Source: an uncultured Prevotellaceae bacterium
GTDB taxonomy: Bacteria > Bacteroidota > Bacteroidia > Bacteroidales > Bacteroidaceae
Direction of reading: 5' to 3'
Length of the DNA: 64,000 bases
NCBI GenBank assembly: GCA_900315565.1
Contig: OMZS01000003.1
Span: 103,043 to 167,042 of the forward strand
Part shown: positions 56,530 to 64,000 of the stretch, one piece after another
Numbering within the stretch: position 1 is the first letter of the stretch
How the letters are laid out: each line of letters starts with the position of its first letter
Translations under genes and position numbers: made by a program
Notes under the pieces: generated by a model
Told to the model about the DNA's origin: nothing
What the model saw: only the letters and a program-made list of their open reading frames with translations
The model's database searches: none

Positions 56530-58974
56530 ATGGATTCTGCAGAGAAAATAATCGTTTTTAAGTCCTTTGAGGATTTAACTCATGAAATTATCCGTGATAA
56601 GGATAATGGAGATATGTTGGCACAGCGATACGCCATTCGTTTTATCATGCTCAATAACTTCAATGAGTTTAAAAACTTAGCGAAGTTTATGGCCAACATC
56701 GGAGTTGAAGCATTGGATTTGGAAACACTTATAGATGATGGTGAAGATGATACTTGGATAACTAAGGACACATTAAAAGCAGCTATGAAGGAATGTAAGG
56801 AATCAACCTTTGTATCTCCTTTCTCTGAACTTGTACGATTTTATAACGATGACGATTTTCGCGGGTTCTTCAATGAGATCATGCTGCTTGAAGACATACA
56901 CCATCCAAAGAAACGCATCTATGTACCGCTTATTGGGCTACAGAATCGTTTTTCTGACTTCTTAAATCATTTTGCACGTATTCAGGAAAGTGCCCCTATT
57001 TGGCGATATGATGCAGCCCCCCAGTCGGTAGAGGTTTTCTTTGCTAAATACAGAGACTTCAAGCTGCCGAGTGGTGAAATTCAGTGCCAGCTGGACTCTC
57101 TGAGAGATTGGCTTAAATTTTGGAAGGTGCAAGCCCCACAAGAGCGCATAGTTTGTACATCTGTCCCAATCGCAGCGAAATTCAAGTACTCAAAGCCTGA
57201 CAATATCTTTAATTTCACCAAGATAGGAAGTGCATATGAATTTATGACTCAGTTCTTGGAACTTACATTTCCTTTTGAGTATGTTGATGACGAGAGAGAA
57301 TATTGGGATCAATTGATGGATAGTCTTGATAAGAAAGAATCCTCGTCTTTTTTCTTCGATTCTTATGTTCGTGCTTATTTCAATAAAGTATCACTTACGG
57401 CTTCTGATGTAATATCAGAATGGTTTGATGTCAAAAATACAGCCTATCATCGCTGGCTTTTGAAGAAGTACGTTTTGTACACCCAATTTAAGGATTCATT
57501 CCCTTATTTGGCGATGTGTGTAGATGGAATTTCCGACTTGTATGATGGACATCAGCTGGCTTCGTTCATTGCAACGAGAATTCTATATGAGCTTCCAATT
57601 AAAGATAGAGAAACGTTTGCTTCTGAGCGAAGAACAATTATCGTTGACAATGCCAAGACCTTCTTAGAAGCAATAAGTCTTGATGAGCAGAACTGGCTAT
57701 TTGAACGAACAAAGGAATTGTTCCAGCAATCGGAAGATTTAAGTGCAGCCTTGAATGTTTGTACAGGTGTATTCGACTATGAAAAGATACTCCTGATGGG
57801 TTGGTATGCACATTATCCAAGCAATTCAAAGCTAAGAGAAACTATAAGAGCATTCTACCCAGAATTCCTTGCTTACATCACCTCTGTAAAGCCTTCGCAC
57901 TTCAGAACAGAAAATCAATGGAGTATAGACTATATCGCTGCATATAAGCAGGCAAAGCTGGCAGACAAATATACAGAAGATATTGTTCGTTTTATCAAAG
58001 AAAAGAATGATTCTGCCAAAACGTTCTATAAGTGGTATTACGAGTTTGAAAATTCTCATAGCCTTTTAGGCGAGGTCAGCTCGACTCCTGTATATGAGCC
58101 TGATAAAGTGTATTGGATAGATGGTTTAGGGGCAGAGTTCTTGTCTTATTTACTGTACCTGCTTGAAAAGGAGCAGAGTAATATGAAAATAGTACGTTCT
58201 CAAATAGTACGTTCTGACATACCATCATCTACCTTCCATAACAGGTTTGAAGGCGAGACGGTAACCAGGTTTGGCGCTTTGGATGAATTGGGCCACGATT
58301 CCCATCTTTACAATTATTTGTATACGCTGAAAGAGGAATTGTCTGTACTTAAAGAGATTATCCATGAGATTGTTGGAAGTAGCAAGAAACGACCTTGTAC
58401 TGTAGCCATCGTTTCTGATCACGGCTTAAGTTGTTTGTCAAGAAAAGCACCTTCTAAAAAGTATGATGGCAAATTTGAGCATGAAGGTCGCTACATTAAA
58501 ACGACTCAGGAGGCGTTATCAGACCCAGATTATTTAGTTCACCAAAACGAGACGGATGGAGAATACTACAAAGTAGCTCTTACACATTCATCTTTGTCTA
58601 AAGCTCCTACTCATCAAGTTCATGGAGGATGTACGCCTGAAGAAGTGTTGGTTCCTTTCCTCCTGATCTCCAACAAAAAAGTGCCTACACAAATTAAGTT
58701 TGAGGTAAAGATGTCAAACGAGGACATTATGCTGTCTAACCCAGCAGTCAGATTGACTGTCATTCCTGAACCAACGGGAGTAACTCTTACATGTGAAGGC
58801 AAGAATTATAAGATGGACAGGGTTGGTACTCAATGGTCTGCTTTGTTACAAGATATGACAGAAGGAAACCATGTAATAGACATCAAACCCGATGGCGCGC
58901 CAAGCCATCAATTTACTATTAAGGTTATAGGCTTGAGTGGAAATTCAGATATTAACGAAATGTTTGAAATATAA
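56530..58974 (+). CDS. pglZ: PglZ-like alkaline phosphatase superfamily protein
   Basis: 814 residues. The PglZ domain (about 500-740) shows KVYWIDGLGAEFLSYLLYLL, where the metal-binding nucleophile region lies. TVAIVSDHGLSCLSRK near 625-640 and HSSLSKAPTHQVHGGCTPEE near 690-705 carry further metal ligands. A C-terminal beta domain follows. PglZ is the hallmark of BREX systems. The N-terminal 450 residues are helical, with no domain I can name. The start is 12 bases after brxC and the stop is two bases before brxL, so the genes are translationally linked. Confidence 0.9.
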   Translation: MDSAEKIIVFKSFEDLTHEIIRDKDNGDMLAQRYAIRFIMLNNFNEFKNLAKFMANIGVEALDLETLIDDGEDDTWITKDTLKAAMKECKESTFVSPFSELVRFYNDDDFRGFFNEIMLLEDIHHPKKRIYVPLIGLQNRFSDFLNHFARIQESAPIWRYDAAPQSVEVFFAKYRDFKLPSGEIQCQLDSLRDWLKFWKVQAPQERIVCTSVPIAAKFKYSKPDNIFNFTKIGSAYEFMTQFLELTFPFEYVDDEREYWDQLMDSLDKKESSSFFFDSYVRAYFNKVSLTASDVISEWFDVKNTAYHRWLLKKYVLYTQFKDSFPYLAMCVDGISDLYDGHQLASFIATRILYELPIKDRETFASERRTIIVDNAKTFLEAISLDEQNWLFERTKELFQQSEDLSAALNVCTGVFDYEKILLMGWYAHYPSNSKLRETIRAFYPEFLAYITSVKPSHFRTENQWSIDYIAAYKQAKLADKYTEDIVRFIKEKNDSAKTFYKWYYEFENSHSLLGEVSSTPVYEPDKVYWIDGLGAEFLSYLLYLLEKEQSNMKIVRSQIVRSDIPSSTFHNRFEGETVTRFGALDELGHDSHLYNYLYTLKEELSVLKEIIHEIVGSSKKRPCTVAIVSDHGLSCLSRKAPSKKYDGKFEHEGRYIKTTQEALSDPDYLVHQNETDGEYYKVALTHSSLSKAPTHQVHGGCTPEEVLVPFLLISNKKVPTQIKFEVKMSNEDIMLSNPAVRLTVIPEPTGVTLTCEGKNYKMDRVGTQWSALLQDMTEGNHVIDIKPDGAPSHQFTIKVIGLSGNSDINEMFEI

Positions 58975-58976
58975 AT

Positions 58977-60413
58977 ATGAGTGAAATAGGTGAAAAAATA
59001 AGGCAAGTCTTTGGTTCTGCAGCCGTTTATAAGAACCCTGCCAACTATGATATTTTCAGTGGTAGGAATCTTCCTTCATTTGTAAAGGACTATTTGATAT
59101 CTACACACATAGCGCCAGATGGCTCTTTCAAGCGGGCAGAACTGGCAAGGTTCTTGGATGCACATATCCCAAGTGATAACAGTGCTATTCGAGCAAGATT
59201 ACGTAGAGGTGAAACACTAACGCTACTAACTCGATTTGTTGTGTCAACGAGTTTGGCTCAGAATAAAACAAGTTTTCAAATACCTGATATGGGGATTAAG
59301 GCATCAGATACACTGATACCTGATTATCTAATTGAAGAGTACCCTGACGACTTGATAGATGGCGAGAAATGGGGCATCATGAAAATCGTTTATATCATGC
59401 CACAGGATCATGAGGCAGGACATGTGGAGATGGTTAAGTTCAAGCCTTTCCGTCCTATGCAGAAACTTGACATGAACTATATACGCCAATGTCGTGCTCA
59501 ATTTACATTGGAAGAATGGGTGGATGTCTTGATTTCTGCTATGGAGTATACGCCTTCAGCATTTAAGAATATGACACAGAAACTTGAGTTCCTTACTCGC
59601 CTTTTACCTTTTATAGAGCCACGATTAAACCTTATTGAACTGGCACCAAAAGGAACAGGCAAGAGCTATGTGTTTGGTAATCTATCAAAATTCGTCTGGC
59701 TTGTAAGTGGTGGAAAAGTGTCTCGTGCAAAATTGGTTTACGACAAATCAACGAAGTCGCCAGGCATTATGCGCTTTTACGATATGGTTGCTTTTGATGA
59801 GATACAAACCATCACGTTCTCAGACAACACAGAAATGCAGTCGTTCCTGAAGAATTATCTGGAATTTGGAAAAGCTACGATTGATAACTATGAGTTCATG
59901 TCTGAATGTGGATTGATGCTTTTGGGTAATATCCTTTTATCAGAAAACAACGAGCCTTTGAATTATAATTATTTTTCTGCTCTGCCTGAAGTATTTAAGG
60001 AGTCAGCTCTGCTTGACCGTTTTCATGGTATGATTGAAGGCTGGCTATTGCCACGAGTAAACGTAGATATGGCCTTACATGATTGGACGTTAAATGTGGA
60101 ATTCTTTTCTGAAGTGCTTCACCAAATGCGAACTGAGTCGATATATTCTCATATTGTGGATGCTGCTATTGAAATTCCCAATGGGGCCGATATGCGTCAT
60201 ACAAAAGCGGTGAAGAAAGTCGCTACAGCATATCTGAAATTATTATTCCCTCATGTCACATTGATAGAACAACTGGATTTAGACGAGTTTAACGCTCTCT
60301 GCCTACAGCCTGCTATTCGTCGACGCGATATCGTTCGTCAACAATGTAGTAATATAGACGCAGAAACCTCGTTCTCAAAACCGATGCCAGCCTATACAAT
60401 TAAACAGCATTGA
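58977..60413 (+). CDS. brxL: BrxL-like AAA+ protein, short form
   Basis: 478 residues. Walker A is APKGTGKS (223-230) in ELAPKGTGKSYVFGNLSKFV. Walker B is MVAFDEIQTI, with LLGNILLSENNEP and DRFHGMIEGW further on, all conserved in BrxL. Canonical type I BrxL is about 680 residues with a Lon-protease-like C-terminal domain. Here the chain ends soon after LCLQPAIRRRDIVRQQ, so that domain is missing or greatly reduced. It is the last of the four core genes of BREX type 4. BrxL binds DNA as a ring-shaped oligomer in type I systems. Confidence 0.85.
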   Translation: MSEIGEKIRQVFGSAAVYKNPANYDIFSGRNLPSFVKDYLISTHIAPDGSFKRAELARFLDAHIPSDNSAIRARLRRGETLTLLTRFVVSTSLAQNKTSFQIPDMGIKASDTLIPDYLIEEYPDDLIDGEKWGIMKIVYIMPQDHEAGHVEMVKFKPFRPMQKLDMNYIRQCRAQFTLEEWVDVLISAMEYTPSAFKNMTQKLEFLTRLLPFIEPRLNLIELAPKGTGKSYVFGNLSKFVWLVSGGKVSRAKLVYDKSTKSPGIMRFYDMVAFDEIQTITFSDNTEMQSFLKNYLEFGKATIDNYEFMSECGLMLLGNILLSENNEPLNYNYFSALPEVFKESALLDRFHGMIEGWLLPRVNVDMALHDWTLNVEFFSEVLHQMRTESIYSHIVDAAIEIPNGADMRHTKAVKKVATAYLKLLFPHVTLIEQLDLDEFNALCLQPAIRRRDIVRQQCSNIDAETSFSKPMPAYTIKQH

Positions 60414-60417
60414 TAAT

Positions 60418-61029
60418 ATGACAAAGATGGAAGAACTCGAACTGTTGTTGCAGATTATGCAGAAGCATGATTTGCCTATGAGTCCTATTCTCGAATATGC
60501 CATCAATGAGAAATATAAGTGTTATACAGATGATTGCAGTATATCTTCAAAGAATGAAATGCCTGTCATGAATAATAATGGCAAAGCAGACATCTCCTAT
60601 ATTGAGTTGTTTAGTAATTTGTCTACAGGAATTAAGAACGGAAGGAAATTACCGCACAAAGCTGTTCTACTTCTGAGTATTCTGGAATTAGTGGGTAGCG
60701 GAACGATCAAAGAAAATAGATTCGAGTTGAGCAAAACCATTGCAAATTGTTTTGCGACTACTTGGGATTCATATCTATCGGGTGCTAAAATACCATCTGT
60801 CTGGATTCCCTTTTGGTATATGAAGAGCGAGCCTTTCTGGCATTTTAAAGCATCTTCAGACGAAAACGAATTGCAAAATCTGTTGAGTTTTGCAGGACAT
60901 CCAACTGTTGGTCAAATGCGTAATGTAATAAAGTATGCTTATGTAGATGAACAATTGTTTGTGTTGTTACAGAACAAACAAGTATGCTCAACGTTAGCCA
61001 ACACATTAGTAGAAACCTATTTAAGATAA
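60418..61029 (+). CDS. Accessory protein: N-terminal module plus DNA-sulfur-recognition-like domain
   Basis: 203 residues, starting four bases after brxL. Residues 1-30 (EELELLLQIMQKHDLPMSPI then LEYAINEKY) are nearly the same as the start of the next protein. Residues 60-203 resemble the domain in front of HNH nucleases of the ScoMcrA/SBD type: RKLPHKAVLLLSILELVGSG (His80-Lys81), PFWYMKSEPFWHF (about 137-149) and YVDEQLFVLLQN near the end. In ScoMcrA this kind of domain binds phosphorothioate DNA. No nuclease domain is present. I infer a reader or adaptor of the mark made by BrxP. The family assignment is from memory of the motif, not from a search. Confidence 0.62.
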   Translation: MTKMEELELLLQIMQKHDLPMSPILEYAINEKYKCYTDDCSISSKNEMPVMNNNGKADISYIELFSNLSTGIKNGRKLPHKAVLLLSILELVGSGTIKENRFELSKTIANCFATTWDSYLSGAKIPSVWIPFWYMKSEPFWHFKASSDENELQNLLSFAGHPTVGQMRNVIKYAYVDEQLFVLLQNKQVCSTLANTLVETYLR

Positions 61030-61040
61030 ATGGAGATATT

Positions 61041-62516
61041 ATGAGAGAGAGAGAAGAACTTGAACTTATACTGAAACTTATCCAAAAATATAATCTCCCT
61101 TTGAGTCCTATTCTTGAGTATGCTGTAAAAGAGAAAATGGAGGATTATTCAGAAGATAGTGTTGCCATTGAAGATTCTAAGGAAAATGAAACGCCAATTC
61201 AATCCGAACTACCTAAACAAAATGACAAAACATCTTTAGATCATATTGTAGATAAAAATGATGTTGTAAAGGTGCAATTTGATAATTCTGAATATAGAAT
61301 CGAAAATTACACAAATCAATGCTTTCTAATCAATAAACTTGGCAAAAGGGTATATTCTTCAAGTGGAAAACTAATTGTGTTAAATGGGGCTTTGTTTAGA
61401 GTTTATTATACTTATTCTTCCATTTCTTTAAATATTATTCAAAAAGATAAGGATAAAGAAAGGTTTAGAATATGTGAAAGGATAATCTATGCACGATATA
61501 GGACTCCTCTTCATGATAGTCTTGATAAAAAGAATTACTATGATAAAATAAATGCTATTAAAAATGATAGTAAAACAAACAATTACTTTATTAAATCTGG
61601 AAATAAGTGGTATAATAATTCTGGATTCTATGCAGATTTTGGACAAGAAAAGGACGCGGATATTTCAAGAAATGATATTACAATAGAAAAGCAACCATTC
61701 AAGGCATCAAATGAATTGAGAATTGTTGAATATGGACAGCGCTCAGTTGCGGTCATCGGAGAAACACCCCCCCATAAAAACTTTTTAAGGGCAATGGGAG
61801 GCTATTTTATGGTTCGTTCACAGTGGGGGCCAGCTTGGATATTCCCCCAAACAAAACGGGAGAGAATTCAGGCATATATTGATGGGGATTTATCTGTTGT
61901 GGACAGTTGGGAAGAAAAGAATAATGAAGAATCTCAAAAAAGGTCTTCTTCTCGTTACATTATTCGTGTAAAATATCCTAATGGAAGTGAGTTTTGTAGC
62001 AATCTTGTATGGGAGACGTTAGTAGATGTTGTTATGTATGCTGGAGCGGAAAGAGTAAAACAGCTTAACATTATTTGCATGGGGGATAATTTGGTGTCTT
62101 CACACCTAAATAATAATATTATATATAGGTCTGCCCAAAAAGATATAGGCAGAGGATTATATGTTTGTTCTTATTCTTCAACAGAAGTCAAGTATAAGCA
62201 GATTGAAAGAATAAATCAAGAACTTCATTTAGGTTTGAAAGTTGAAAAAGTGTATGTTGGCGAAAAGGGTTCCGATAGCTCAGATTCTCAGAGGAATTCA
62301 AAAGACTCCAATATAAACAATGTCCATTTATTTGAGAATACTGATGACAAAAGAATAGGGTGTACTGTTAGGTTGTATCCCTCTCAACTTAAGGGAGAAA
62401 TTGTTAGAAGTCGTGTTGATAGTAAAGGAAGAAAGAAGTTGATTATTAGAACCTCTGATGGTCAGTTAGTTGAGATTGATGATTTACCATATCTATATGA
62501 AGTTTTAAGTCGATAA
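61041..62516 (+). CDS. Accessory protein of the BREX-like operon, unknown function
   Basis: 491 residues from the ATG at 61041, 11 bases after the previous gene. The N terminus EELELILKLIQKYNLPLSPI then LEYAVKEKM repeats the module of the preceding protein. A low-complexity stretch (40-70) is followed by a basic, Tyr/Asn-rich region (80-220). Near 250-280 a short module (PHKNFLRAMGGYF...AWIFPQTKRERIQAY) resembles small DNA- or protein-binding elements seen in other Bacteroidetes proteins. The C-terminal part (430-491) may be an SH3-like barrel (GCTVRLYPSQLKGEIVRSRV). I do not recognise the full protein. It is the last gene of the operon. Confidence 0.6.
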   Translation: MREREELELILKLIQKYNLPLSPILEYAVKEKMEDYSEDSVAIEDSKENETPIQSELPKQNDKTSLDHIVDKNDVVKVQFDNSEYRIENYTNQCFLINKLGKRVYSSSGKLIVLNGALFRVYYTYSSISLNIIQKDKDKERFRICERIIYARYRTPLHDSLDKKNYYDKINAIKNDSKTNNYFIKSGNKWYNNSGFYADFGQEKDADISRNDITIEKQPFKASNELRIVEYGQRSVAVIGETPPHKNFLRAMGGYFMVRSQWGPAWIFPQTKRERIQAYIDGDLSVVDSWEEKNNEESQKRSSSRYIIRVKYPNGSEFCSNLVWETLVDVVMYAGAERVKQLNIICMGDNLVSSHLNNNIIYRSAQKDIGRGLYVCSYSSTEVKYKQIERINQELHLGLKVEKVYVGEKGSDSSDSQRNSKDSNINNVHLFENTDDKRIGCTVRLYPSQLKGEIVRSRVDSKGRKKLIIRTSDGQLVEIDDLPYLYEVLSR

Positions 62517-62561
62517 TGGGGTAGACAGACCTAAATAACAAAAGGATTTTTTTTATTTTAT

Positions 62562-62593
62562 TGCGGTAACCCTCATTTTGTTGTGTTACCGCA
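62562..62593 (+). terminator. Terminator of the BREX-like operon
   Basis: Nine-base arms TGCGGTAAC (62562-62570) and GTTACCGCA (62585-62593), 46 bases after the last stop codon. The T-run downstream is weak. Confidence 0.6.
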
Positions 62594-62673
62594 GTGTTAT
62601 AAGTGCTTTTTAAGTAAGTACAATGTGCCTACGATTCTGGTTGTTGGGTGCCAGGTGGGACTTCTCACAAAAA

Positions 62674-62707
62674 AGAGGTCGTGTCTGTTACTTTTGACAC
62701 GACCTCT
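62674..62707 (-). terminator. Strong terminator for leftward transcription at the island end
   Basis: Perfect 12-base arms AGAGGTCGTGTC (62674-62685) and GACACGACCTCT (62696-62707), followed on the minus strand by six T. It would stop transcripts entering the island from the fragment at 62847-63293. Confidence 0.75.
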
Positions 62708-62711
62708 CTGT

Positions 62712-62811
62712 GAGTATAAGCATTTATAATGCGATTGAATCAGCTGCCGTTTCTCGGATTGCAAATCCGGATACTCATTGCGGTCGAATTTCAAATTCGC
62801 CCGAACTGAGG
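62712..62811. repeat. 100-bp direct repeat, right boundary of the island
   Basis: 97 of 100 positions match 49691-49790. It is followed by GGGCAGGGGGAGGG, the tail of the palindromic repeat family. Confidence 0.88.
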
Positions 62812-62846
62812 GGCAGGGGGAGGGTCCGTTGGGAGTTTGTCCCCCT

Positions 62847-63293
62847 CTACCTCACTACAATTTTCCTGCCGCCTCGAATATAGACGCCCTTGCGCGGGGC
62901 CGTCACCACCCGTCCTTGCAGGTCGTAGGTCTTGCTGCCGTGGGCTGGGGTGGGGGCATCTATTTCGTCTATGGCGGTGCTGCCACTTACCGTAAACACG
63001 AACTCGGCTGGGTTCAGGGCGGACCATGTGAACGACACCTTCAGCTTGTAGGTGCCAGGCTTCGACAGTGCGGCATTCGTGTAGCTGATCTTTTCCTCAA
63101 ACCGGTCGAAATCAGAAGCCTGCATCGACGCACATTGGTTGAGTTCATGTTCGGTATAGAATACAGATTTTGCGTCGAGTTCCGTCTCACTGTTATCCTC
63201 GTTGATGAGATAGAGTTTGTAGTTCACCGTCATGCCACCATCAGGCTGCGTCTCCAGGGGATAGCCGCTGCAGGCTATGAAGCTATACACCAT
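62847..63293 (-). pseudogene. C-terminal fragment of a secreted protein with sorting tail
   Basis: The open frame of 148 residues has no signal peptide or good start and begins abruptly (GYPLETQPDGGMTVNYKLYL). It ends with the Prevotella-type tail: AIDEIDAPTPAHGSKTYDLQ then GRVVTAPRKGVYIRGGRKIV. A glycosidase or surface-protein tail is likely. The upstream sequence switches to the next, oppositely oriented fragment near 63300-63330, so the 5' part was probably lost by rearrangement at the island edge. Confidence 0.65.
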
Positions 63294-63328
63294 TTCCCCT
63301 TCTTTCTCTCCCCGGTGCAGTCCTTCAA

Positions 63329-64000
63329 GAAGGACGGTTGGTGAATCCTAATAATATGTACGAGGCACCTATTATCACTGGCTCCGTCACACAGATTATC
63401 GAGCGGACTCTGGAGTATCTGAATCGGACAAACTCACTTTATCATCGCGATTATCGGGAGTGGGAACCTGTAGTAATAACGGTAGAACCAAAGGGTATTA
63501 CCATTCAGAACGTTGGTGGACCAGACCGTAGCATCCCTGCTGCTGACATCAATCGGGGAGAGTTGCTTATCTCCAAGCGTTATCGCAACCGTCGTTTAGG
63601 AGAGTATCTGAAAGAATTGGAGTTGACAGAAGGACGAAGCACTGGTATTCCGACTATTCAGAATGTATTGAAGGCTAATGGTTCGCCTCGCGCCATCGTT
63701 GTTACAGATGAAGAGCGCACCTTCTTCCGCATCACTATCCCTTGCCACGAGGCTGCAGGCAATATTATTGCTGACATAGCTAATAAGGACAATCGTGACC
63801 CAAAAGATGACCCAAAAGGTGACCTAAAAGAACTAACTGACAGACAGAAAGTGATAGTTGAAATGATAATTGCTAATCCTTTCTTATCTGCAAAGACAAT
63901 TTCGGAAAAGATGTCGGAAAAGATGTCGGAAAAGGAAGGTGTCAATGAGAGAACCATCGAAAGGGATATTGCCAAACTGAAGAAATTGGGTGTTCTCACT
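63329..64000 (+). pseudogene. AlbA_2/RecG-like ATP-binding protein, 5'-truncated, continues past the window
   Basis: The frame runs open to the window end. Homology starts without a proper N terminus at EGRLVNPNNMYEAPIITGSV. It then has RTNSLYHRDYREWEPVVITV, KRYRNRRLGEYLKELELTEG, RSTGIPTIQNVLKANGSPRA and FFRITIPCH, which is the C-terminal ATPase-like module of AlbA_2 proteins. A winged-helix tail follows (KTISEKMSEKMSEKEGVNER), with a small tandem duplication of SEKM. The N-terminal AlbA_2 part is absent. It could be an intact shorter gene starting at the ATG at 63356, but truncation is more likely. Confidence 0.6.

Overview
ORGANISM. The window looks like a Prevotella-type member of the Bacteroidales. 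It has SusC/SusD pairs, a type III glutamine synthetase (GlnN), LL-diaminopimelate aminotransferase (DapL), secreted proteins ending in a Prevotella-like sorting tail, and many promoters with the Bacteroidetes -7 box TAnnTTTG, mostly as TACCTTTG. I saw no rRNA, tRNA or CRISPR.

LAYOUT. 1-485: start of a SusC receptor, then a CE6-type esterase. 2.7-3.3 kb: two small membrane proteins. 3.5-10.3 kb: a divergent sulfur-trafficking cluster. Leftward are a JAMM protease, a ThiF/MoeB-like activating enzyme and a ubiquitin-like sulfur carrier ending GGG-CE. Rightward are DsrE-like and TusA-like proteins, a family 2B encapsulin with a cyclic-nucleotide-binding domain, a cysteine desulfurase with a long N-terminal extension (likely cargo) and MetY. 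Together they suggest that cysteine sulfur is mobilised in or at a protein shell and passed as persulfide and then thiocarboxylate to homocysteine synthesis. 10.4-34.4 kb: nitrogen assimilation and glutamine use (glnN, porin-like protein, amt, glnK, dapL, dapF, gltD, gltB, second amt, pyrG, purF, a carA-carB fusion, asnB). Several of these enzymes carry in-frame insertions of short palindromic DNA repeats. The carB part stops at the end of its first half, and asnB lies between two copies of another repeat. 34.4-38.5 kb: a 30-residue membrane peptide unit, a LysR regulator, two methyltransferases, a flavodoxin and a DUF2023 protein. 38.7-49.6 kb: a fructan utilisation locus (secreted protein, GH32, DUF4960 lipoprotein, SusD, SusC) with a membrane-spanning regulator that joins a sugar-binding sensor directly to an AraC domain.

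ISLAND. 49.7-62.8 kb is an AT-richer defence island bounded by 100-bp direct repeats (97 of 100 identical). It carries the BREX type 4 order brxP-brxC-pglZ-brxL plus two accessory genes that share an N-terminal module. One accessory protein is essentially a DNA-sulfur-recognition-like domain without a nuclease. The promoter region upstream of brxP can fold into a long four-helix RNA. Beyond the right repeat are two gene fragments: a secreted-protein C terminus and the C-terminal part of an AlbA_2/RecG-like ATPase that runs off the window.

Most novel: the combined encapsulin/thiocarboxylate sulfur system, the intragenic palindromic repeats, and the BREX type 4 operon with a sulfur-reader-like accessory and a structured leader.
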